From Bradyrhizobiaceae bacterium (lineage in GTDB: Bacteria > Bacteroidota > Ignavibacteria > Kapaibacteriales > Kapaibacteriaceae): a stretch of 64,000 bases of DNA. Shown piece after piece: positions 25,800 through 36,100 of the stretch. Within the stretch, counting starts at the first letter, position 1; every line of letters starts with the position of its first letter. The position numbers and the translations under genes were made by a program. Location of the stretch: contig JAGFIZ010000051.1 of assembly GCA_024103135.1 (NCBI GenBank), positions 1-64,000 of the forward strand, given 5' to 3'. The notes below the pieces were generated by a model that was not told where the DNA came from, did not search any database, and was given only the letters and a program-made list of their open reading frames with translations.

Positions 25800-26492
25800 A
25801 TGTACAATGTTGGAGTTTTACTGAGTGGCTGCGGCGTCTATGACGGGTCAGAGATCCACGAGGCCGTTTTTACGTTGCTGGAACTTGCCAAGCACGGCGT
25901 ACGCACAACGTGTATGGCTCCGGATGCTAATCAATTGCATGTGGTGAACCACCTCACTGGTCAAGTTGCCGATGAGCAGCGCAACATTCTTGTCGAGAGT
26001 GCGCGCATAGCCCGTGGTATGATCGAATCGCTTGCCGACGTCGACGTTGCCTCACTCGATGCCCTGGTAATCCCTGGCGGTTTTGGCACGGCAAAGAACC
26101 ACACCACCTGGGCATTGCATGGTTCCGAGTGTGAGATACGGACGGATGTAGCAGAGCTTATCCGGCAGATGGCCGATGCAGGCAAGCCGATCGTTGGTCT
26201 TTGTATGGGGCCGACGACCATTGCCAAGGCACTGGCTAGCACACTTCATCATGCAGAGCTGACGGTTGGAACGCCGGACGAAGCAACGCCATACAACATC
26301 ACGGAGATTTCCAAAGGGATGGAAATACTTGGTGCGAAGGCTAAGTATTGCACGGTTCGCGAAGTCGCCGTCGACGCCAAGCAGAGAATCATCACGGCTC
26401 CAGCGTATATGATGGAGGCCTCCATCGTCGACGTTCACAACAACATTGCACAAGCCATCAGTGCCTTGATGTCGATGCTCGGAGAGCGATAA
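25800..26492 (+). CDS. elbB: ElbB-type DJ-1/PfpI glyoxalase-like protein
   Basis: A 230-residue member of the DJ-1/PfpI superfamily. The start 'VGVLLSGCGVYDGSEIHEAV' and the nucleophile elbow 'IVGLCMGPTTIAKAL' with its cysteine are typical of ElbB, as is 'VIPGGFGTAKN'. E. coli ElbB has glyoxalase activity in vitro and has been linked to isoprenoid synthesis. It is followed after two bases by the HsdR-N-like gene, so the two are probably cotranscribed. A TAGACTTTG sequence upstream is a poor promoter match. Confidence 0.9.
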   Translation: MYNVGVLLSGCGVYDGSEIHEAVFTLLELAKHGVRTTCMAPDANQLHVVNHLTGQVADEQRNILVESARIARGMIESLADVDVASLDALVIPGGFGTAKNHTTWALHGSECEIRTDVAELIRQMADAGKPIVGLCMGPTTIAKALASTLHHAELTVGTPDEATPYNITEISKGMEILGAKAKYCTVREVAVDAKQRIITAPAYMMEASIVDVHNNIAQAISALMSMLGER

Positions 26493-26494
26493 CC

Positions 26495-26962
26495 ATGGCA
26501 GACCTTGTTGCCCTCCCGACGCTGATCTTCCCCTCATTCAAGGCACGTATTGATTCCACCGAATCTGGTCTGAAGATCTATGACGAGATTCGCAAGAAGT
26601 ATGTAGCCCTAACACCGGAAGAATGGGTACGGCAACACTGTCTGCATTGGCTGCACTCCAAGGGGTATCCATTGGGTCGTTGCAGCGTGGAACGCAGTAT
26701 TCAGTCAACCGGCATGCGCTATGACCTGCTCTGGGTTGATGCTGCCATCAAGCCATACATGTTGGTGGAGTGCAAGGCACCGTCGGTGGACATTTCGTTC
26801 GACACGTTGCGGCAGAGTGCCTGGTACAATCTCACTCTCAAGGCACCCTACATGCTGCTCACCAATGGTATGGTTGCGTTCTGTGCGAAGGTCTCCGACG
26901 ATGGCGTAACCGAACTTGTAGAGACTATTCCCGACTATCCATTGCATTCCGAACAATCATGA
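26495..26962 (+). CDS. Stand-alone type I restriction HsdR N-terminal-like nuclease domain
   Basis: A 155-residue protein resembling the HSDR_N_2 domain, a PD-(D/E)xK nuclease fold. The core is visible as '[15 protein letters not shown]' followed by '[13 protein letters not shown]', giving D and E-x-K. It has no helicase part and no HsdM or HsdS nearby, so it is not a type I restriction enzyme. Such short proteins recur in Bacteroidota next to housekeeping genes; their role is unknown. It overlaps pyrC by four bases and follows elbB by two, within one operon. Confidence 0.82.
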   Translation: MADLVALPTLIFPSFKARIDSTESGLKIYDEIRKKYVALTPEEWVRQHCLHWLHSKGYPLGRCSVERSIQSTGMRYDLLWVDAAIKPYMLVECKAPSVDISFDTLRQSAWYNLTLKAPYMLLTNGMVAFCAKVSDDGVTELVETIPDYPLHSEQS

Positions 26963-27966
26963 ACAGTGTAACGTTACGATCACCGCTCGACATGCATGTG
27001 CACCTCCGACAGGATGCCATGCTTGACCTGGTAGCACCGCTGACTGCCGCATCCTTTGCTGGCGCCGTGATCATGCCCAACCTCCTTCCACCCGTCAATA
27101 GTGTTGAGCGTCTGCAGTGGTATACCCAAGAGGTTCGGCGTGCAACCGCGGCCTTCTCCTTTGCGCCGTACATGACGCTGTTCTTTCGTGACTACTCCGA
27201 ACAGGAACTCATGGCAGCTCGTGAGCACATGATTGGCATCAAGCTGTATCCTGCCGGTGCTACGACGAACAGTGAGCATGGTGTACAACAGATCGACGCT
27301 ATGGGACATGTGTTCGCCATGATGGAAGAGATGGACATCCCTCTCCTTGTCCACGGCGAAACCCACGGCTTTGTGATGGACAGGGAAGCAGAGTTCACCC
27401 GAGTATACCGACACCTTGCTACTGCCTATCCCCGTCTTCGGATTGTGATGGAGCATATCACCACGGCCGATGCCGTAGCACTCCTTGACCAATACGAGAA
27501 TCTCTTTGCCACGGTAACGGTTCACCACCTCTATATCACACTGGATGACGTTGTAGGTGGACTCATGCGTCCGCACCTCTTCTGTAAACCGATCGCCAAA
27601 CGACCAGAAGACAAGGAAGCATTGCTTCGCGTCTGCCTCGATGCTCACCCAAAGGTGATGTTCGGTTCCGACAGTGCACCACATCCGGTCTCCATGAAGG
27701 AGTCGCCTGGTTGCGCAGCTGGCGTGTTTACCGCTCCCATTGCCCTCCCACTCCTGGCACAACTGTTTAGCACACACTCCTCACTGGATAAGCTCCAGGC
27801 ATTTGTGAGCGATAATGCCCAACGCATCTACCGCATTACACCGCCATCAACGGAGGTTGTTGTCGAGAAGGTACCGATGACCATTCCCGACGCGTATGAC
27901 GAGGTGATTCCAATGTGGGCCGGTTCGAAGTTGGAATGGTCTATAACAAAACCTGCCCACCAATAG
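26959..27966 (+). CDS. pyrC: Dihydroorotase, PyrC type
   Basis: A 335-residue zinc amidohydrolase of pyrimidine synthesis. The metal-binding HVH lies at residues 13-15 in 'PLDMHVHLR', the carboxylated lysine in '[14 protein letters not shown]', further ligands in 'LLVHGE' and 'MEHITT', and the metal Asp in 'FGSDSAPH'. It is of the class II (E. coli) type. The ATG at 26959 overlaps the upstream stop; a longer frame reading into that gene is spurious. Confidence 0.95.
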   Translation: MNSVTLRSPLDMHVHLRQDAMLDLVAPLTAASFAGAVIMPNLLPPVNSVERLQWYTQEVRRATAAFSFAPYMTLFFRDYSEQELMAAREHMIGIKLYPAGATTNSEHGVQQIDAMGHVFAMMEEMDIPLLVHGETHGFVMDREAEFTRVYRHLATAYPRLRIVMEHITTADAVALLDQYENLFATVTVHHLYITLDDVVGGLMRPHLFCKPIAKRPEDKEALLRVCLDAHPKVMFGSDSAPHPVSMKESPGCAAGVFTAPIALPLLAQLFSTHSSLDKLQAFVSDNAQRIYRITPPSTEVVVEKVPMTIPDAYDEVIPMWAGSKLEWSITKPAHQ

Positions 27967-27975
27967 GTGAGCAGG
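27946..27975 (-). terminator. Intrinsic terminator after the stomatin/NfeD genes
   Basis: A hairpin with 10-nt arms (CCTGCCCACC / GGTGAGCAGG, one mismatch) and loop AATA at 27952-27975. Read on the minus strand it is followed by TTTTGTTATAG. It overlaps the pyrC 3' end and would stop transcripts from the 28080-29505 genes. Confidence 0.55.
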
Positions 27976-28079
27976 CAAGGTTGTACTACGTGTGATCTAA
28001 CAGCATGAACGCTGGATGACGATTACCGTGCAGGACAGCATACATTCGCTGTACGCTCGATTCCTTGTAAACCTAATGT

Positions 28080-29063
28080 TTACTGCATCGTTTTCCAGAG
28101 CTCCTTCATGCTACCCAATGAGCCCATGACGCCGCTGGCCTCGAAAGGCATGAAGACTACCTTGTTTCCACCTGCTGCCATTTCCTTCATCGCCTCGATG
28201 TAGCGTACGGCGATCAGGTAGGACGTTGGGTCGCCCTTAAGATCGGCCACGGCCTGTGCCACTCTTCGAATTGCCTCGGCTTCGGCTTCGGCAACAGCAA
28301 CACGAGCTTCAGCTTGACCTTGAGCATACAGAATTTGCGACTGCTTGTCGCCTTCTGCCTTGTTAATCTGTGATTCACGCTTTCCTTCTGAATCCAGAAT
28401 GGCACTACGCTTCTCTGCCTCTGCTGATAGGATCGTTGCACGTCTGTCGCGTTCAGCGCGCATCTGCTTCTCCATCGCATCTTGAATGTCGCGAGGAGGA
28501 ATGATGTCCTGCAACTCGACTCTGTTAACCTTTACACCCCACTTATGCGATGCCTCGTCCAGGATCACACGAAGCTTGCTGTTAATCGTGTCGCGCGACG
28601 TGAGAGTCTCATCAAGATCTAGCTCGCCGATCACGTTACGAAGCGTTGTTTGTGTGAGCTTTTGAATAGCGTCAGGCAGGTTCGAGATTTCATAGACCAC
28701 CTTCATCGGATCAGCAATCTGATAGTACAGCAAGGCATTGATCTCGATGGTGACGTTGTCCTTTGTGATTACGCCTTGACGTGGGAAGTCATAGACCCCT
28801 TCCCGAAGATCCAGACGCTTTGTTGACGTGTGAATGAACAGGTTCTGACCCTTGACATCCGTCCGAACAAAGCGCCACTCAATGGACCGAGGACGGTCAA
28901 TGATGGGAATGATCACGTTAATGCCACTCACAAGCGTTCGGTGGTATTTGCCCAATCGCTCGATGATCATCACCTCGGCTTGCCGTACTACGACAATGCC
29001 CTTGAAGAGTAGCACCACAAAGAACAGTGCTACCATGGCCATCAGAAAGACAATGACTTCCAT
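28080..29063 (-). CDS. SPFH/stomatin-family membrane protein (paraslipin/QmcA-like)
   Basis: A 327-residue protein with one N-terminal membrane helix ('VIVFLMAMVALFFVVLLF') followed by an SPFH domain ('VVRQAEVMIIERLGKYHRTL', 'VNRVELQDIIPPRDIQDAM') and a long alanine/glutamate-rich coiled coil ('AEARVAVAEAEAEAIRRVA'). Such proteins form large ring assemblies at membranes. The ATG at 29063 starts right before the helix; an earlier in-frame ATG would overlap the NfeD gene. It sits 7 bp behind NfeD, the classic pairing in which NfeD assists the SPFH protein. Confidence 0.92.
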   Translation of the reverse strand: MEVIVFLMAMVALFFVVLLFKGIVVVRQAEVMIIERLGKYHRTLVSGINVIIPIIDRPRSIEWRFVRTDVKGQNLFIHTSTKRLDLREGVYDFPRQGVITKDNVTIEINALLYYQIADPMKVVYEISNLPDAIQKLTQTTLRNVIGELDLDETLTSRDTINSKLRVILDEASHKWGVKVNRVELQDIIPPRDIQDAMEKQMRAERDRRATILSAEAEKRSAILDSEGKRESQINKAEGDKQSQILYAQGQAEARVAVAEAEAEAIRRVAQAVADLKGDPTSYLIAVRYIEAMKEMAAGGNKVVFMPFEASGVMGSLGSMKELWKTMQ

Positions 29064-29070
29064 AAGATCC

Positions 29071-29505
29071 TCAAATTCGTTTAATGGTGAGTGTCGTTGT
29101 ATCAACGGATAAGATCCGTACTGCTGCACCTAGTTCAACTGGTTGCCTGTCATCGGCAATCGCACGCCAGCTATCCCCGTCGATCTGAACTCGACCGTAC
29201 TGCAGTCCGCCAGGAATGGCCTCAGTTACGATGGCTTCCCTGTCTATCAGAGCATCAACACCTGTCGGCGTATTGGTCATGTTCTTCTCGAAGGTGTTGC
29301 GTAGGAATGGTCGGAGCGTAATGAACGACAAGAAACACGTGAGCACAAAGGCACTAACTTGCATGACTAGATCGCCCCCTATCCATGCAGCTCCCGCAGC
29401 TACCATGGATGCTACACCAAAGTTTGCCAGCACAAAACCTGGAGTAAAGATCTCAAGGATAAAGAGCAGTATTGCCGCAGCAAGCCAAATCTGTTCTGCT
29501 GTCAT
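29071..29505 (-). CDS. NfeD-family membrane protein
   Basis: A 144-residue short-form NfeD protein: three or four membrane helices ('IWLAAAILLFILEIFTPGFV' and following) and a C-terminal OB-fold domain ('EAIPGGLQYGRVQIDGDSW', 'GAAVRILSVDTTTLTI'). It lacks the ClpP-like protease domain of long NfeD. The gene directly precedes the stomatin gene. An octamer variant CGCCCCCT lies at 29374. Confidence 0.92.
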   Translation of the reverse strand: MTAEQIWLAAAILLFILEIFTPGFVLANFGVASMVAAGAAWIGGDLVMQVSAFVLTCFLSFITLRPFLRNTFEKNMTNTPTGVDALIDREAIVTEAIPGGLQYGRVQIDGDSWRAIADDRQPVELGAAVRILSVDTTTLTIKRI

Positions 29506-29508
29506 GTT

Positions 29509-30552
29509 CTACCTGTAGACTGAGTATGCTTCCGAAGTTAACCCACGTCGGAGTAAGAATTCAGCAAACATTCGCTTATAGTTTTGGACGTCGGGTGCTA
29601 CGGATGCTGCAGAGGCAAATGTCTTGTGTGCTTCATACATGAGCCCCATGTCCTCCATTGCCGAGGCTTCGATGAGCATACCAATGGCTTCGGTTTCTGA
29701 GCTGCATGACTCACGAATGTCCTGGAGCACTGCCTGAGCATTGTCCTGCTCTACCCCATCCAGCCAATACAGAGCATACTCGGTCGAACGCAGACTTGCA
29801 TCAGTAGTGCTCTCGACGTGCCAATAATAGAGCTGTCCCCTGCCAAGGCCTAGTTGCGAGACCGTTGATACAAACTGCGTGTCACGAACTTCCGTTTGAA
29901 ACACTTGCTTGTTTGTCCTGTCCACCACGACGAGTTTGTACGCCGATGGCTTCGTCGATCTATGCCACACAAACGTTACGGTGTCAGCCAACATGCGTGT
30001 ATGCCGAGGCATGCGCACGATCAACTCCGAGCCACTCGTAATTGCATCATCCTGCAAGGCAGCAAGGGCTTGCAACTCTCCAGGTGCACCAACCATCACC
30101 AGTATGGAATCCCATGCATTCACGTCGTCGCCTGCGGCACGTTCCACACTCCCCGTCGTACGCATGTTGGAACGTCTGGAGTTCGTGAATGACACTGGCT
30201 CCTGAACATCGGTGAGTTCACTAAACACATTGGCAGCAAACTTTCCCACGGCAGTGCTTGTTTTCTTTTGCGCTGCCTTGTCCAGGTCCGCTACCTTGTA
30301 GGTACCTGGCTTGCGTATCTCTGTTGTCCGTCCATTGATGTGAGCTAGACTCACATACCCTCCAGATTGGATGGTAAGCTTGTCGGAGGTGGAAAGGGGC
30401 TGACCCAACGTGCACTTCTTTGCACCATTCATCACATTCCCTCGAACAGCTAACACCTTGAATTTGTTCTGTGCAAATGCCGATGTGAAACCAGTGATAA
30501 TCAGTAAGAGAGCAATCGTTAAAACAGAAACTACGCGTCGTGATGTGGTCAT
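29509..30552 (-). CDS. Exported FecR-like domain protein
   Basis: A 347-residue protein with signal peptide (MTTSRRVVSVLTIALLLI to AFAQ). The next stretch 'KVLAVRGNVMNGAKKC' with 'QPLSTSDKLTIQSGGYVSLA' and 'EIRKPGTYKV' matches the FecR-type ligand-sensing fold. A fibronectin-like segment follows ('VTFVWHRSTKPSAYKLVVVD') and the C-terminal 80 residues are helical and TPR-like. It lies 29 bp downstream of a CHASE2 gene, a pairing also seen elsewhere with FecR and CHASE2 proteins. No sigma factor is adjacent, so it is unlikely to be an anti-sigma factor. Confidence 0.7.
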   Translation of the reverse strand: MTTSRRVVSVLTIALLLIITGFTSAFAQNKFKVLAVRGNVMNGAKKCTLGQPLSTSDKLTIQSGGYVSLAHINGRTTEIRKPGTYKVADLDKAAQKKTSTAVGKFAANVFSELTDVQEPVSFTNSRRSNMRTTGSVERAAGDDVNAWDSILVMVGAPGELQALAALQDDAITSGSELIVRMPRHTRMLADTVTFVWHRSTKPSAYKLVVVDRTNKQVFQTEVRDTQFVSTVSQLGLGRGQLYYWHVESTTDASLRSTEYALYWLDGVEQDNAQAVLQDIRESCSSETEAIGMLIEASAMEDMGLMYEAHKTFASAASVAPDVQNYKRMFAEFLLRRGLTSEAYSVYR

Positions 30553-30581
30553 GTGTACTCCAAAGGCAAGTGAATACGAAC

Positions 30582-31856
30582 TCACGAATGCGAAGTTGCG
30601 GAATTCCTACGCTGCTTCAACCGTCCATACAGACTGAGAATGATTTTCTTCAGCGAATCCTGATACAAATCGTGCGCGGTACCAACCACGAATACTGCGG
30701 CAATTGCTGGCGTTAGGGCAAGCTTGTACTGAAACTTGTCGAACACTAACACGATGAGAAAGAGCATGCCGATGGATTGCGAGAGTTGTGCAACGACGGC
30801 GATGACGTCGTACCAGTTTTCGATGTGTTCATAGACCCAGGTAAAGAGCACGACATTGCAACAAAGGATGAATAATCCAACGGCGATCGACAACCAGAAT
30901 GGCATGGTGTTGATGTAGTTGTCGGCCAGTATCATGCTCAAGATGTTCGCATGGATCACCACACCATGCATGTCGGGAAATGCTCGACCGACGTAGTGTT
31001 TGTTCATTGGTGTGAAGAACTTGTCCTCCGTCGTCGCATCACTTTCATTGTCGCCTACAAAGCCAAGCAACACTACCTTGCCCCTTACCAATTCCAGCGA
31101 TACGGTGGGATCGAGGGCTTGATCGAGATTGATGAAGTAGAACGATTCGACGTTGCCATGATAGTTGATGGTCTCGAGTTCATTGTTTCTGGTCATGGCC
31201 TTGGCCGCACGTTCAGGGCGTGCCACGCTGGCGAGCTTCAGTGCAAACGATTGCTCTAGGCGGCCAGCACAGGAGTCGTACAACGAGATCTCCCTGCAGG
31301 TCATGAACGCTGCTTGCTGGTCAATGACCAGATTGGCAAACCCGGTTGCATGCTGCTGTTGGAACATCGGATTGCTGGTGACCAGCGTGTCGAAAGCACC
31401 AGCATCGTCATCAATGGCTTTACCTGCGATGCTGCTCTTGTAATCAACCCTGCTAACCATCACAAGGTTTTGCGTCCGCTGGAGACTGGCTGCAAGGAGC
31501 GAGTCCTCGTAGGGATCCTTGGGGTTGTAGAAGAAGACGTCCAGTCCTACGGCAGCAGGATTATGCTCGTTTATTCTGTCCAATATCGTAGCGATCTCTC
31601 CACGTGAGGCGTGCCCGATGTTTACAAGGACGATTGAGGTGTCGACGGTACTACGTTGATCGTTCCGAAACTGCGAGAATACCATGTCGGTCAGGTCGAC
31701 ATCACCTAGTGCCTTGCCAACAGGATCAAGAAAATCAAAGTTCTGGGGGATAAGGTAGGCAAGCCAGATAACAACGATGGTGGCCAACGTGACCATGGCA
31801 TTGTCAAACGTGAAGACAATGCGTTGGCGCTTGGGTTTGGGTGACTCCTGACTCAT
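30582..31856 (-). CDS. CHASE2-domain membrane protein without output domain
   Basis: A 424-residue protein with one N-terminal membrane helix ('AMVTLATIVVIWLAYLI'), an extracytoplasmic CHASE2 sensor domain ('SIVLVNIGHASRGEIATIL', 'AAVGLDVFFYNPKDP', 'FPDMHGVVIHANILSMIL') and three C-terminal helices. CHASE2 is normally followed by a kinase, cyclase or GGDEF domain; here the protein ends about 25 residues after the last helix with a basic tail (LYGRLKQRRNS). It must therefore signal through a partner or have a structural role. The start at 31856 was chosen over an earlier in-frame ATG at 31889. Confidence 0.85.
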   Translation of the reverse strand: MSQESPKPKRQRIVFTFDNAMVTLATIVVIWLAYLIPQNFDFLDPVGKALGDVDLTDMVFSQFRNDQRSTVDTSIVLVNIGHASRGEIATILDRINEHNPAAVGLDVFFYNPKDPYEDSLLAASLQRTQNLVMVSRVDYKSSIAGKAIDDDAGAFDTLVTSNPMFQQQHATGFANLVIDQQAAFMTCREISLYDSCAGRLEQSFALKLASVARPERAAKAMTRNNELETINYHGNVESFYFINLDQALDPTVSLELVRGKVVLLGFVGDNESDATTEDKFFTPMNKHYVGRAFPDMHGVVIHANILSMILADNYINTMPFWLSIAVGLFILCCNVVLFTWVYEHIENWYDVIAVVAQLSQSIGMLFLIVLVFDKFQYKLALTPAIAAVFVVGTAHDLYQDSLKKIILSLYGRLKQRRNSATSHS

Positions 31857-31929
31857 ACACCAATTTCGCTCAATCAGGGGTTCTAACAATGCCTTTGCTG
31901 TACGGTGGACTTTGTAGATTGACCTACTT

Positions 31930-33192
31930 ATGCAACGTCACCCAACAGACAGACTCACCTTCTCACCCACGGTTGTAACGCTCGATAGTGGCGTCCGCGT
32001 GGCCTACGACCATGTACCATCGGTGGATTCCTGTGCCATTGGTATCTGGGTCAAGGCCGGCACCCGCGACGAACCACGCGGTCATGCAGGCGTTGCCCAC
32101 CTGGTTGAACACACGGCATTCCGTCGGACGAGAACACGCACGAACCATCGTATTGCTAGAGAGTTCGAGAATGTGGGTGCCTATGCCAATGCCTATACCA
32201 CCAAGGAGGAAACCTGCTACTACGTGCGGACGCTGTCGGATCACGCTCTACGTGTGTTGCCTACGCTCGTCGATGTTGTCCTCAACCCACAGTTTTCGGA
32301 AAAGGATATCAACAAGGAGCGATCCATCATCATCGAGGAGATTCGTTCGTATGAAGATGAAGCCGAAGAGTATGTGTTCGACCTAGCCGAGCAACAGTTG
32401 TTTGGCAGCCATGCGCTTGGGAATCCAATTCTGGGGACGGTTGAGAGTGTTCGAACGATTGATGCACAACATGTTCGTGACTTCCATGCTGCTCGGTATC
32501 AGGCTAACGCCATCGTTGTGACGGTGTCGGGCAATATCGACTTCCCTCGATTTCTGGATGCTGCCAATACGCTGATCGGTTTTGGCAAGCGTCCCAAGAA
32601 CACTGTGCGTCGAACGATGCCGAAGGAAATGGTCATCGCAAAACGTCGGTTTGCTGGGAATACACAACAAGCCCACATCGTCATGCACAGACGCACTCCG
32701 GGTCATGCTGCCAAACAACGCTCCGCACTAACCTTGCTCAACCTTATCCTGGGTGATGGTATGAGCAGTCGTCTTAACATGCGTCTACGTGAGTCACAGG
32801 GCCTGGCCTACAACGTAAGCTCACAGTTGCAGTTGTTTGCCGATGTAGGCATGCTCTCCGTCTACGCTGGGGCCGATGCTCGCAAGGAACAGAAGGTTGT
32901 GCAGATGATCGAACGCGAACTCCAGCAGTTGCAGTCCCATTCGGTCAAACCATCCGAACTGCGTAGAGCAAAGGAGCAGGCACGTGCCTCGAGGTTGATG
33001 TCGCTTGAATCTCTATCGGCCAGGATGACGCTCTTGGGCAAGGGGCTCCTGGATGATGGGAAACCAGAAGACCCGTACGCCATGATCGATGAGTTACTGT
33101 CCGTCGACGCCGACCAAATGAAGGCTCTGACCAGCGAGATTTGTTCACCCAATGCGTGGCACCAGCTTGCCATGGTCCCAAGCGTAGAATAA
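31930..33192 (+). CDS. M16-family zinc metallopeptidase (processing-peptidase-like)
   Basis: A 420-residue peptidase with the inverted zinc motif HLVEH at residues 57-61 and the third ligand region 'IRSYEDEAEEYVFDLAEQ' about 75 residues later, so it should be catalytically active. The C-terminal half is the usual second M16 domain ('GLAYNVSSQLQLFADVGMLSVYAG'). Length fits single-unit bacterial M16B enzymes. There is no signal peptide. It is separated from the AddA-like gene by one base, so they form an operon. Confidence 0.93.
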   Translation: MQRHPTDRLTFSPTVVTLDSGVRVAYDHVPSVDSCAIGIWVKAGTRDEPRGHAGVAHLVEHTAFRRTRTRTNHRIAREFENVGAYANAYTTKEETCYYVRTLSDHALRVLPTLVDVVLNPQFSEKDINKERSIIIEEIRSYEDEAEEYVFDLAEQQLFGSHALGNPILGTVESVRTIDAQHVRDFHAARYQANAIVVTVSGNIDFPRFLDAANTLIGFGKRPKNTVRRTMPKEMVIAKRRFAGNTQQAHIVMHRRTPGHAAKQRSALTLLNLILGDGMSSRLNMRLRESQGLAYNVSSQLQLFADVGMLSVYAGADARKEQKVVQMIERELQQLQSHSVKPSELRRAKEQARASRLMSLESLSARMTLLGKGLLDDGKPEDPYAMIDELLSVDADQMKALTSEICSPNAWHQLAMVPSVE

Positions 33193-33193
33193 C

Positions 33194-36100
33194 ATGGCTC
33201 GGATTGAACTTACAGACCAGCAGAAGGCTGCATTGAACACAAGCGGACACCTTGTTGTGCGCGCGAATGCAGGAAGTGGGAAGACGTTCATTCTCACACT
33301 TCGCTATGTGTGGTTGTTGCTTGAACATGGTCTGCCTATCGACTCCGTGGTAGCGATAACGTTTACCAAGAAAGCCGCGGCGGAGATGCGCTCAAGGGTG
33401 AGAGACGAGTTAGATCGACTCAAACACGATCCTGAACGCCGTGCTTCGCTTGGTTTCAGCGTGGGCGATGATACAGTAATGAGTCGCATCGATCAGTACC
33501 TCCACGAAATCGGCAAGGCAAGAATTTCGACCTTCCATTCGTTTGCCGCATCCATCGTCAGACAGCACGGGTATGAACTCGATATCAATCCTGAGTCACA
33601 AGACTTGGCTGATACAGAGAAACGTACACTCTTACGACAAGCCGTCCGCGCAGCCATACGCAATGGTATCGAGAACGGAACCATCACTCCAGCTCACGAG
33701 CTCCTTGGCATCCAGACTACGGAGGACGTCGTCCTCTCCCTCGCTGGATCAGCAGAGACACTTGACTTGCTAAAGGAGTGGGACCTGACACCACACGAGA
33801 TTGCCAAGCGACGACTGGCTACCATGCCCCCTTCTCTCGCTACCTACCTGATGGCCATTGCGTCAGGATTACGAGCTGAGCTGCTATCGCTAGGTGCAAC
33901 ACAGCACATAGAAGGTCAACGCATCTGTGATGGGTTGCTTCAAGTAGCCGAGGATCTTACGCAGTTCGATGGCTCAGACGAAGCCAAGGATAAGAACAGA
34001 CTGAGTGCGTCCGAACGCAGCGACCTCATTCTCTCGATTGCTGGAAGGCTCGACGACTACCTAAGTGTTGTGTATACAAAGGACGGCACTGGCAGAAAAA
34101 AACATAAACCGCTACCAGTCACCGCAGAACTTAGCCCCCTTCCATCGTGTGGCAAGGTAAGAGCGTGGGCGGCTGAAGTTCTTAAAGGCAACGAGGATAG
34201 GCAAGCCGAGGTATTCCGTGCTGTACTTACTGCTGCCTTTGATGCCGAGAAACTGTACGCTGAGCTGAAGAGAGATCGGAATGTGATTGACTTCGACGAC
34301 ATGATGCGTCACTCCGTTCGCCTCTTCCAACAACACGCCAATGTTGCTGCTGGCTTTCGTAGAATCATCAAGCACCTCATGGTGGACGAGTTTCAGGACA
34401 CCAACCCACTGCAGTACAAACTGATTGAACTACTGGTACCTGACCTCTGTGACAGGACAGCAAGGGAGCAGGAAACAACGTTGTTCGTCGTGGGTGACGA
34501 CAAGCAGAGTATCTACGGGTTTAGAGATGCCGACGTGCGACTGTTTTCCAAGGTGGATGAAGCAATTCGTGAATCGAATGAGCGGTGTAATGTTAGTGGA
34601 GCGTCATCTGTGCGCTTGCAGCAATCCTACCGCATGACGCCGCCACTGGCCAAGGAAGTCAATGCCATCTGTAAGGCTGTCTTTGCCATCGATAGCGAGT
34701 ACGACGTTGAATACGCCAGCCTGGAGAGTGCTCGTACGCATGGAGTCAATGCAACGCTCGGATCGCTCCGCGTGTTTGGCACCGATAAAGCAAATAGTCA
34801 GGAATCCGAAGCAGGAGATACCGAAGACAATGCCGATGCCGAGGTCCGCCTAGTCCTCGAAAGAGTACTGGCAATTCTCTCCGGCACCGACGACATCACA
34901 ATCCCGACAAAGGATGGAAGTGGTGTACGTAAGCCTGAAGCATCGGACATCGCCGTGCTGGTCAGACGTCGGAACACTGTTTCAGGCATCGCCCGCGCAC
35001 TGCAAGCAGAGGGCATACCTGTTCAACTTCATGGTGGCCGTGCCTTCTTTAGTCGACCAGAGATTGCCGACGTTCGCAACCTCCTGCAGGTGCTTGCCGA
35101 TGAATCGGATTCGTTGGCCCTCGCTGCCCTGCTTCGATCACCACTCTTCGGGATTACCGATGCAACGCTCTTCACCATAGCTGCCACACAGAGCAAACCA
35201 ACGCTCAGTTGGGAAGCACTGGCGTCGTATGTGCGGACAGATACGGCCGCGGCATCGGTGGTCAACGCATACACCGTGCTCTGCGATCTCCGCACTCGAT
35301 TGTTTGATCACTCGGTCGACGAAGTCATCCAACACGCACTTCGACAGTCGCAATGGTATGATTCTCTGAACGGTGACCCTAGAGCAAGTCAGGCAATCGA
35401 CAATGTTGCAAAGCTCCTTGACATGGTTCGCGACGTAGCTTCCCGTGACGGTGCAACCTTGTACGACGTCATTGACCGCATTGCCGTCCCCGATGAAACC
35501 GATAACGAAGCAGAAAGCACGGAAAGTGAAGGGGGCTATGGAGTACAGGTGATGACGCTGCATGCATCTAAGGGCCTTGAGTTCCCCATCGTGATATTGG
35601 CTGATATCTCATCACAGGTCAATCCCCCTTCCACTAGGTCCAGTTCCGATCTAGGCCCAACCTATTCGATCGACGACAAGGAAGTCTCCGAACACAATCC
35701 AGTGGAAAAGGTGGAAGCATCCATTGGCGCTTCGCACCTAGCAAACTCATTGGTCGACATGCTACGCGAACAAGCCGAAACACGTCGACTCCTATACGTT
35801 GCCCTTACTCGTGCCGAGTACCACGTCTTGGTGAATGTGCAGTACAGCACGCTCAAGGATGGCACACAGAGCGTTAGAGGGGGAATTGGGAAGCTCATTC
35901 AACAATGGTTCGGTTACTTTGCTAGTCCACAAGCCGACGCAACTCCGATCGCGGAGTATCACGACGTTGGCACCAAGGATTACTACGACCTTAGCCATAC
36001 CATCAGTGCAGAACCGTATGCTGATGTAATCAACGTCACCAGTCTTGTTGACGACGTTCCCACACTCACCAGCATGCCCGCATCACCCAATGCACGCACA

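Noticed and set aside
26495-26962. A type I restriction-modification system
   Set aside because: Only an HsdR-N-like domain is present; there is no helicase, methylase or specificity gene in the window.
29509-30552. FecR-like protein as a classical anti-sigma regulator
   Set aside because: No ECF sigma factor or TonB receptor gene is adjacent, and the protein has a signal peptide and C-terminal helical repeats instead of a cytoplasmic anti-sigma domain.
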